A DNA stretch of 5,424 bases from Bacillota bacterium. Lineage in GTDB: Bacteria > Bacillota > Bacilli > Bacillales > Cytobacillaceae. The stretch covers positions 1 through 5,424 of the forward strand of contig JAUZPT010000221.1 in NCBI GenBank assembly GCA_030705745.1, read 5' to 3'. Positions 1 through 4,511 of the stretch are shown here, in pieces. A program made the position numbers and the translations under genes. The first letter of the stretch is position 1, and each line of letters opens with the position of its first letter. Below the pieces are notes generated by a model. That model searched no databases, had not been told where the DNA came from, and worked only from the letters and a program-made list of their open reading frames with translations.

Positions 1-288
1 CATCGCGCAAAAATATTAAAAGAAACGTCCCTGCAGCGCTGTTCCGAGCTTGGCAATCTGTATTTGATTATGGATCTTTCAGGCGTTCCAATCGTCGATA
101 CGATGGTGGCAAACGAAATCTTCCAAGTGATTAGTTCATTGACGCTAATCGGTGTAGAAACAATTTTAACCGGTTTGCGCCCCGAAGTTGCTCAATCGAT
201 GATTCAATTAGGAATCAGTTTTAACAACGTCGTTGTTAAAAACAATCTAAAAAGTGCAGTCACATACTTGTCCAAAAAAACAAAATAG
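1..288 (+). CDS. RsbR-family STAS-domain protein, C-terminal part (5' end outside window)
   Basis: The reading frame is open from base 1 and ends at TAG 286-288, giving the last 95 residues of a longer protein. What is visible is the core of a STAS domain: a hydrophobic strand leading to DLSGVPIVDT (residues 25-34), a helix, then TGLRPEVAQS (57-66) and LGI. This pattern is typical of RsbR paralogues, which in Bacillus form the stressosome with RsbS and sequester the kinase RsbT, controlling the general stress sigma factor SigB. In that family the Thr of the V-D-T motif is a kinase target, here T34. The second Thr of the family, in the A-Q-T motif, appears as Ser (S66). The N-terminal sensor domain lies outside the window, so I cannot say which paralogue this is. 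Other STAS proteins are possible, but the VDT and RPE-AQ motifs favour RsbR. The gene is followed at once by a terminator, so it is the last of its transcript. Confidence 0.85.
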   Translation, partial: HRAKILKETSLQRCSELGNLYLIMDLSGVPIVDTMVANEIFQVISSLTLIGVETILTGLRPEVAQSMIQLGISFNNVVVKNNLKSAVTYLSKKTK

Positions 289-293
289 ACAGC

Positions 294-327
294 AAAAAAC
301 AGCTATCCATCGGAGAGCTGTTTTTTT
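294..327 (+). terminator. Rho-independent terminator after the STAS gene
   Basis: The arm AAAAAACAGCT (294-304) pairs with AGCTGTTTTTT (316-326). The stem is extended inside by TCC/GGA (306-308/312-314) across one A-G mismatch, and a seven-T run occupies 321-327. It starts only 6 bases after the stop codon of the STAS gene. The A-tract on the 5' side could let it work in both directions, but no convergent gene is visible. Confidence 0.88.
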
Positions 328-526
328 AATGGAAATAATGTACGTTCATTGTACACTGTTCTAATACTTTAAGAATCCCATTGAACATATAAAAAAAATC
401 TTCTATCCTTACTTTAATTTTACATAATGGAGCTGTTATTGTGGAACGGTATAAAAGTTGCAGAAAGTCTTTAAAGAAAGATGAGATGAGCAGAGGTACA
501 AAACGAATTTTTAAGAATAACTATCC
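328..526. other. AT-rich non-coding gap upstream of the hmp promoter
   Basis: No convincing gene lies between the STAS terminator and hmp. The stretch holds an inverted repeat TGTAC-N7-GTACA at 339-355 and a 12-base imperfect palindrome ATTTTTAAGAAT at 507-518 (5 of 6 pairs), about 60-70 bases before the inferred hmp transcription start. The latter is a possible site for an additional regulator such as NsrR or ResD, but it is too degenerate to assign. A 42-codon GTG frame (441-569) runs through it into the hmp promoter and is judged spurious. Confidence 0.5.
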
Positions 527-544
527 TTGTGATTTATATCACTA
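527..544 (+). promoter_or_regulatory. Fnr/CRP-type binding box upstream of hmp
   Basis: TGTGA-TTTATA-TCACT (528-543) matches the CRP/Fnr-family consensus TGTGA-N6-TCACA in nine of ten fixed positions. Its centre (535.5) lies 41.5 bases before the transcription start expected from the -10 box at 565-570 (about 577), the standard place for class II activation. Bacillus Fnr is an oxygen-sensitive [4Fe-4S] activator, so low-oxygen induction of hmp is the natural reading. With flanking bases (TTGTGA-N6-TCACTA) the site also resembles a Rex box (TTGTGAA-N4-TTCACAA) less well, so a redox repressor is the alternative. Confidence 0.65.
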
Positions 545-559
545 TATTGTTGTGAATTT

Positions 560-570
560 TGTTATATAAT
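560..570 (+). promoter_or_regulatory. hmp promoter -10 region
   Basis: A perfect TATAAT lies at 565-570. An overlapping alternative is TATATA (563-568) preceded by TG at 560-561, which would be an extended -10. No good TTGACA-like -35 hexamer lies 16-18 bases upstream, as expected for an activator-dependent promoter. The inferred start near 577 gives a leader of about 33 bases before the hmp start codon. Confidence 0.6.
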
Positions 571-593
571 CACAATGCATACAGTGAAAACAT

Positions 594-603
594 AAAAGGA
601 GTG
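594..603 (+). promoter_or_regulatory. hmp ribosome-binding site, decides the TTG start
   Basis: AAAAGGAGTG at 594-603 is a strong Shine-Dalgarno sequence. From GGAG (598-601) to the TTG at 610 there are 8 bases, an ideal distance. The GTG at 601 lies inside the ribosome-binding site and the TTG at 559 lies in the promoter, so neither can be the start. Confidence 0.85.
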
Positions 604-609
604 TTTCGT

Positions 610-1821
610 TTGTTAAATCAAAAAACCATCGAGATTATTAAATCAACTGTTCCTGTTTTGGAGAAATATGGGGAAGCCATTACAACTCAGTTTTATAAGT
701 CAATGTTTAGCGCTCATCCTGAACTGTTAAATATCTTCAATCATGCAAACCAAAAGCAGGGACGCCAGCAAAAAGCGCTTGCGGGAACTGTTTACGCCGC
801 GGCTCAATACATTGACAATCTTAGTGCGATCCTTCCCGTCGTGAAGCAAATTGCACATAAACACAGAAGCCTTGGAATTAAACCAGAACACTATCCGATT
901 GTCGGAGAGCATTTGCTCAAAGCGATTAAAGAAGTACTTGGAGACGCTGCCACAGATGAAATTATCGATGCCTGGGCACAGGCTTATGGCGTCATTGCCG
1001 ATGCCTTTATTGGCATTGAAGCGGAAATGTACGATGAAGCTGCCAACCAGCGCGGCGGCTGGGATGGCTTCCGCCACTTCACAATCGATCGCAAAGTGGT
1101 CGAAAGCGAGGTCATTACTTCGTTTTATCTTAAACCCGAGGATCAAAAAGAGATTGCCGATTTTAAGCCAGGGCAATACATCAGCGTAAAGGTCAATATT
1201 CCTGGTGATGCCAATACGCATATTCGCCAATACAGCCTGTCCGATTCACCTGGAAAAGATTATTACAGAATTAGTATCAAACGCGAAGCAGGCATGAGCA
1301 CTCCTGACGGAATGGTTTCAAATTACCTTCATGGAAGCCTTCAGGAGGGCGATGTATTGGAAATCAGCGCCCCTGCTGGTGATTTTATTCTGGATACAGA
1401 AAAAGAAACTCCAGTGGTACTTTTGAGCGGCGGTGTCGGCTTAACTCCGATGGTCAGTATGTTAAAAACTATTGCTGAAATGCAGCCAAATCGAAAAGTA
1501 ACATTTGTGCATGCAGCTGCAAACGGAAGGGTTCATGCATTAAAAGATGAAGTATCTTCAGTGATGAATGAAAATGTACAAGCATTTGTCTTTTACGATT
1601 CACCAACCGAGGAAGACCTTGCTCAGCAAGCATTTGACGTCGAAGGATATGTCACGCGTGAATGGCTGGAGCGCAATGTTGATACCGCACAATCTGATTT
1701 TTACTTCTGCGGTCCCGTTCCGTTCATGAAATCCATCAATCGTTCATTAAAAGAAATGGGCGTCGCCGACGAACATATTCATTTTGAATTTTTTGGACCT
1801 AAGGGAAACCTTGAAGAATAA
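610..1821 (+). CDS. hmp: Flavohaemoglobin (nitric oxide dioxygenase)
   Basis: This 403-residue protein is a complete flavohaemoglobin, which converts nitric oxide and O2 to nitrate using NAD(P)H and FAD in the cytoplasm. The order is globin domain (about 1-140), FAD-binding barrel (about 150-260) and NAD-binding domain (about 265-400). Visible key residues are Tyr29 (B10), Gln53 (E7), the proximal haem ligand His85 in HKHRSLGIKPEHY, Tyr95 and Glu137. The FAD motif is RQYSLSD (206-212), the nucleotide motif GGVGLTPM (274-281), with FYFCGP (364-369) and a terminal FEFFGP (392-397). Length and N-terminus (LNQKTIEIIKSTVPVLEKYG) match Bacillus Hmp when the TTG at 610 is used; earlier in-frame starts add residues encoded by promoter DNA. 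The gene is monocistronic, with its own promoter and terminator. The Fnr-type box suggests control by oxygen; NO-responsive NsrR and ResDE control is known for Bacillus hmp but is not proven here. Confidence 0.97.
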   Translation: MLNQKTIEIIKSTVPVLEKYGEAITTQFYKSMFSAHPELLNIFNHANQKQGRQQKALAGTVYAAAQYIDNLSAILPVVKQIAHKHRSLGIKPEHYPIVGEHLLKAIKEVLGDAATDEIIDAWAQAYGVIADAFIGIEAEMYDEAANQRGGWDGFRHFTIDRKVVESEVITSFYLKPEDQKEIADFKPGQYISVKVNIPGDANTHIRQYSLSDSPGKDYYRISIKREAGMSTPDGMVSNYLHGSLQEGDVLEISAPAGDFILDTEKETPVVLLSGGVGLTPMVSMLKTIAEMQPNRKVTFVHAAANGRVHALKDEVSSVMNENVQAFVFYDSPTEEDLAQQAFDVEGYVTREWLERNVDTAQSDFYFCGPVPFMKSINRSLKEMGVADEHIHFEFFGPKGNLEE

Positions 1822-1832
1822 GTCCGCTAACC

Positions 1833-1875
1833 AAAAAACCGATTTCCTTCAGTGGAAATCGGTTTTTTATTTTTT
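1833..1875 (+). terminator. Rho-independent terminator after hmp
   Basis: A perfect 15-base-pair stem is formed by 1833-1847 (AAAAAACCGATTTCC) and 1854-1868, with a six-base loop TTCAGT and a T-rich tail to 1875. It begins 12 bases after the hmp stop codon and should end transcription efficiently. The A6/T6 symmetry makes it potentially bidirectional. Confidence 0.95.
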
Positions 1876-2010
1876 CGAAGGTATATAGGAAAAAAGAGGA
1901 TTTTTCTAATGGTGCCAACCCCCAGAATGAAAAACATCCAGGAAAGGAATGCTTTTAAATGGCGCAATGGTTCAGTATTCTGATATCATATAAAAAATAT
2001 TGCAGAAAAA

Positions 2011-2019
2011 TGTAATAAT
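2011..2019 (+). promoter_or_regulatory. Possible extended -10 promoter for the di-haem membrane protein gene
   Basis: TG-T-AATAAT at 2011-2019 resembles an extended -10 element and would start transcription near 2026, about 32 bases before the GTG start. No clear -35 hexamer is present at the right distance in the surrounding A-rich DNA, so this is a weak assignment. A promoter is needed somewhere between 1876 and 2040, because the hmp terminator is strong. Confidence 0.28.
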
Positions 2020-2043
2020 TGAAGTAAGATCATTTTAAAAGAA

Positions 2044-2055
2044 AAGAAGGTGATC
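2044..2055 (+). promoter_or_regulatory. Strong ribosome-binding site for the GTG-started gene at 2058
   Basis: AAGAAGGTGATC matches the full anti-Shine-Dalgarno complement AAGGAGGTGATC in 11 of 12 positions. Its AAGG core ends 7 bases before GTG 2058, which fixes the start codon and shows that this frame is genuinely translated. Confidence 0.85.
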
Positions 2056-2057
2056 CA

Positions 2058-2612
2058 GTGGATAAAAAAATGGTTGAAAAAGTGCTGGCACTACTCACCA
2101 AAATTATTCTTGCTGCTGGGGCGATCGCTTTCATCATTGCAATAATAGATGTTGGCAATACTCTTAAATTGTTGTTCAGTGGTGTAAAAGCGGGAAAATC
2201 TTTGAAGGAGATCAATAAAAACATCGGTACAATTGCAGAAATTGTCGGGATAGCGACAGGAGTTCTTTGGCTATTTCGGACAGTTTGGGTGGAGATGAAA
2301 AAAAGGAAATGGCCATTTCATGATTGGATTCAACAGCTTTATTTATTGCTGAAAAAGAACCACATTTTTCTTGGATGTGTTACCTTAGCTGTTTCATTTG
2401 CCCACGGTTTGTATTTCTTTCTCCATCAAGGCAAACATATTTGGGTCGTATATAGCGGTATAGCGACGTTCCTTTCATTGGTCGTGCTGGCTTTACTCGG
2501 GTATAATCATCAGCAAAACAAAACAACTAAAAAAAATCGCGTGACGAAAAAGAGACATATGCTGATGGCCCTCGTTTTTGCGATTTTGTTTTTAATCCAT
2601 CTAAATATTTAA
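2058..2612 (+). CDS. Five-helix membrane protein with bis-histidine haem b signature (ferric reductase-like core)
   Basis: I do not recognise this 184-residue protein as a named family. Five hydrophobic helices are visible, at about 9-31, 57-78, 102-122, 128-149 and 167-183. Helix 3 has His102 and His116, helix 5 has His167 and His181; both pairs are spaced H-x13-H. This spacing on two parallel helices is how ferric reductase/NADPH oxidase membrane domains bind two b haems (in NOX2, His101/115 and His209/222). The Lys/Arg-rich stretches at 79-101 and 151-166 should face the cytoplasm, putting His102/His167 at the inner haem and His116/His181 at the outer. There is no FAD or NAD domain, so electrons would have to come from a partner. 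The protein ends only three residues after the last His. Function could be transmembrane electron transfer, metal reduction or haem-based sensing. The haem assignment is inferred from motif and topology alone. Hmp lies upstream, separated by a terminator. Confidence 0.75.
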   Translation: MDKKMVEKVLALLTKIILAAGAIAFIIAIIDVGNTLKLLFSGVKAGKSLKEINKNIGTIAEIVGIATGVLWLFRTVWVEMKKRKWPFHDWIQQLYLLLKKNHIFLGCVTLAVSFAHGLYFFLHQGKHIWVVYSGIATFLSLVVLALLGYNHQQNKTTKKNRVTKKRHMLMALVFAILFLIHLNI

Positions 2613-2621
2613 TCGGGGTAT

Positions 2622-2651
2622 AAGCGGATCCATTTATTGGGTTCGCTTTTT
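2622..2651 (+). terminator. Rho-independent terminator after the membrane protein gene
   Basis: AAGCGGATCC (2622-2631) pairs with GGGTTCGCTT (2639-2648) as a ten-pair stem including two G-U pairs, with a seven-base loop and a run of five T (2647-2651). It starts 10 bases after the stop codon. It is weaker than the hmp terminator but well placed. Confidence 0.78.
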
Positions 2652-2673
2652 CAAATGGAAAGAACCTTGATTC

Positions 2674-2708
2674 CGGTTGATAAACTCCCGAATTCGGTTG
2701 ATAAACTC
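2674..2708 (+). repeat. Short tandem direct repeat, two copies
   Basis: CGGTTGATAAACTC occurs identically at 2674-2687 and 2695-2708, a period of 21 bases (two helical turns). The spacer creates a perfect ten-base palindrome CCGAATTCGG (2688-2697) that reaches into the second copy. It lies just past a terminator, in non-coding DNA. It could be a fragment of a dispersed intergenic repeat or a pair of protein-binding sites. Confidence 0.8.
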
Positions 2709-2713
2709 TTAAA

Positions 2714-2757
2714 TTTCACAAATAGAGCAAGTGAAAACGATTGAAAGTTTGAATCGT
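2714..2757. promoter_or_regulatory. Two abutting inverted repeats, candidate operators of the hydrolase-ABC operon
   Basis: The first is TTTCAC-N11-GTGAAA (2714-2736). The second starts at the next base and spans 2737-2757: arms ACGATT and AATCGT surround GAAAGTTTG, which continues the symmetry except for one G-G mismatch, so 9 of 10 base pairs match around a central G. The right arm covers the candidate -35 hexamer, as expected for a repressor operator. The cognate regulator is not in the window and the motif is not one I recognise. Confidence 0.5.
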
Positions 2758-2776
2758 AATCGAATTGTGATTAAAT
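2749..2776 (+). promoter_or_regulatory. Candidate promoter for the hydrolase-ABC operon
   Basis: TTGAAT (2749-2754) and TTAAAT (2771-2776) are separated by 16 bases, and TG at 2768-2769 sits one base before the -10, giving an extended -10. Transcription would begin near 2783, about 25 bases before the first start codon. Both hexamers deviate from consensus, so this is plausible but not certain. Confidence 0.45.
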
Positions 2777-2807
2777 GGTACATAGAAAGCTGTGAGAAAG
2801 GGAGATT

Positions 2808-3587
2808 ATGTTGAACAAAACACTACTTGGGACCTTGACGCTGATTGCCTCATTATTAACTTTGCTTTGGCTATCAGGCTTTGGCTGGGCTATGGCCGAA
2901 TATTATTCAGGCAAACCAGGCAATCTTCCATCGGTGAACAAAACCGAAAACGTTAGAAAGCAACGGAATGAACTTACCGTTTTGGCCCTCGGCGATTCAT
3001 TGACAAGAGGAACGGGAGATGCCACGGGAAAAGGATATGTTGGAGACCTTATAGACGAAATGAAAAGTAAGTCAAAAATGCGTGTAAATTTGTTGAATCT
3101 CGGTGTGAATGGACAAAGGTCAGATCAGCTTCAAAAGCAAATTCAACAAAGAGAAGTACTTAGGCAAATAGGGAAATCGGACATCATTTTGCTAACGATT
3201 GGCGGCAATGATTTGTTTCGTGGTGGACAAGGTCTATCAGATTATCAAAAAGTAAATATTGCTGTCATCGAAAAAACGTATTTACGTAATTTAACGTCAA
3301 CATTACAACAAATACGTCAGCATAATAAAGACGCGCGTGTGTTTTTTGTAGGCTTGTATAATCCATTTATCGATTTAAATGAAGGAAAAGATATTTCAAA
3401 AGTGATCCGTCGCTGGAATTATGACAGTGCGGAGGTCAGCGCAACATTCCCTAAAGTCGTGTTTGTTCCTACATTTGATTTATTCGAATTAAAGGTGAAC
3501 GACTATTTGTTTTCAGACAAATTTCATCCGAATTCAAAGGGATATCGCTTAATCGCAGAACGGGTAGCATCATTGATCACATGGTAA
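2808..3587 (+). CDS. SGNH/GDSL-family hydrolase (esterase/acylhydrolase), membrane-anchored or secreted
   Basis: This 259-residue protein carries the SGNH hydrolase blocks in order. Block I is ALGDSLTRGTGD, with nucleophile Ser64. Block II is around NLGVNGQRSD, with Gly at 99/102. Block III is GGND, with oxyanion-hole Asn134. Block V is DKFHP, with Asp237 and His240 completing the triad. Residues 5-30 form one hydrophobic segment ending in Ala-Met-Ala, which could be an uncleaved anchor or a signal peptide cut before Glu31; either way the enzyme should act outside the membrane. Family members hydrolyse lysophospholipids, acyl esters or acetylated sugars; the substrate here is unknown. Bacillus YpmR has a similar architecture, but the context differs and I do not assign the name. 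AAAGGGAG (2797-2804) precedes ATG 2808 by only 3 bases; TTG 2811, one codon later, has better spacing and may be the true start. The ABC ATPase gene follows after 12 bases, so the enzyme probably serves the transporter. Confidence 0.9.
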   Translation: MLNKTLLGTLTLIASLLTLLWLSGFGWAMAEYYSGKPGNLPSVNKTENVRKQRNELTVLALGDSLTRGTGDATGKGYVGDLIDEMKSKSKMRVNLLNLGVNGQRSDQLQKQIQQREVLRQIGKSDIILLTIGGNDLFRGGQGLSDYQKVNIAVIEKTYLRNLTSTLQQIRQHNKDARVFFVGLYNPFIDLNEGKDISKVIRRWNYDSAEVSATFPKVVFVPTFDLFELKVNDYLFSDKFHPNSKGYRLIAERVASLITW

Positions 3588-3599
3588 GGGGTCTGGAAA

Positions 3600-4511
3600 A
3601 TGGAAAAAAGTACGTTATCGGTTCAAAATCTAAAAAAAATAATTGGCAAAAAGGAAATTATTAAAGGCTTGAATTTTGAACTTAAAGAAGGTGAAGTGTT
3701 CGGATTTCTCGGCCCTAACGGTGCGGGAAAAACAACCACGATCCGTATGCTAGTCGGCTTGATAAAGCCCACTTCGGGGAAAATTGAAATTTGCGGCTAC
3801 AACATTGAATCCCATTTTTATGAGGCGATGAGAAATTTAGGCTGCATCGTTGAAAATCCGGAATTATACCCTTATTTATCAGGATATGATAATTTGCTTC
3901 ATTTTGCACGCATGCTCGACGGTATCGGTAAGGAGCGAATTAAAGAAGTGACGGAGCTTGTTGGGTTAACGGAACGGATTCATGACAAAGTAAAGACGTA
4001 TTCGCTCGGGATGAGACAGCGTCTGGGCATTGCACAGGCCCTGCTTGGGAAACCGAAGGTCCTAATTCTTGATGAACCGACGAACGGTCTTGACCCGGCG
4101 GGAATTCGCGAAATGCGCCAGTTCATTCGTTTTCTCGCGGAAAAGGAAGGCTTGAGCGTGCTTGTATCAAGCCATTTATTGAGCGAAATTCAGCTTTTGT
4201 GCGACCGAGTAGCCATAATTTCCAAAGGCAGCATTATCCGGACGGATACTGTTGAACAGCTGTTATCGAATCGGGAGCAAATGGTTTGGCGCGTTGAGCC
4301 GCTCGAAAAAGGAAAAGAAATTTTAGCTAACGTGACAATAATTGAAGTAGAAGGTGACGGATTGATCCGGACAGAATACGACAAGTACCGAGCTGCGGAA
4401 TGGAATAAACAGCTCGTGGATGCAGGTGTTCATGTCCTTGAAATGAATCGTAAATTTCCTGTGCTGGAAGATTTGTTTCTCGAACTTACCGGGGGTGATA
4501 CGATTGATTAA
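3600..4511 (+). CDS. ABC transporter ATP-binding protein (BcrA-like class)
   Basis: This 303-residue ATPase energises a membrane exporter at the inner face of the membrane. Its motifs are complete: Walker A GPNGAGKT (38-45), signature SLGMRQR (135-141), Walker B VLILDEP (154-160) with catalytic Glu159, D-loop GLDP (163-166) and switch His192. The Q-loop position reads IVENPELYP, with Glu85 in place of Gln, which is usual for the bacitracin-resistance BcrA-like group and related ABC-2 systems. Residues after about 225 form the extra C-terminal region of this class. AAGGGG (3586-3591) overlaps the stop codon of the hydrolase and lies 8 bases before the ATG, indicating translational coupling. 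The permease gene starts inside its 3' end. Bacillus YhcH is comparable in size and type, but I cannot assign orthology without a search. Substrate unknown; peptide antibiotics, lipids or other envelope-active molecules are candidates. Confidence 0.95.
   Translation: MEKSTLSVQNLKKIIGKKEIIKGLNFELKEGEVFGFLGPNGAGKTTTIRMLVGLIKPTSGKIEICGYNIESHFYEAMRNLGCIVENPELYPYLSGYDNLLHFARMLDGIGKERIKEVTELVGLTERIHDKVKTYSLGMRQRLGIAQALLGKPKVLILDEPTNGLDPAGIREMRQFIRFLAEKEGLSVLVSSHLLSEIQLLCDRVAIISKGSIIRTDTVEQLLSNREQMVWRVEPLEKGKEILANVTIIEVEGDGLIRTEYDKYRAAEWNKQLVDAGVHVLEMNRKFPVLEDLFLELTGGDTID
4491..4499 (+). promoter_or_regulatory. Ribosome-binding site of the permease, inside the ATPase gene
   Basis: GGGGGTGAT matches GGAGGTGAT in 8 of 9 bases and its G-rich core (4491-4495) ends 8 bases before TTG 4504. 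It lies within the last codons of the ATPase gene and identifies TTG 4504 as the permease start in preference to the later ATG codons at 4528 and 4531. Confidence 0.85.

Noticed and set aside
527..544. Assigning the hmp box firmly to Rex.
   Set aside because: The fit to the 18-base Rex consensus (14 matches) is poorer than to the Fnr/CRP pattern, and the -41.5 position suits an activator.
441..569. 42-codon GTG-started frame with a GGAG eight bases upstream, in the gap before hmp.
   Set aside because: It runs through the Fnr-type box and ends inside the hmp -10 region, has no recognisable sequence features, and is short enough to occur by chance.
851..1189. 112-codon + strand frame in a second frame within hmp.
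   Set aside because: Fully inside hmp in another frame, with no ribosome-binding site; an out-of-frame shadow.
727..1230. 167-codon frame on the minus strand.
   Set aside because: It lies entirely inside hmp, whose + strand product is unambiguous; no promoter or ribosome-binding site supports it.
1909..1983. 24-codon ATG frame preceded by AGAGGA at good spacing, between the hmp terminator and the membrane protein gene.
   Set aside because: Very short, no hydrophobic or other recognisable character and no clear promoter. It would need ribosome profiling or conservation evidence.
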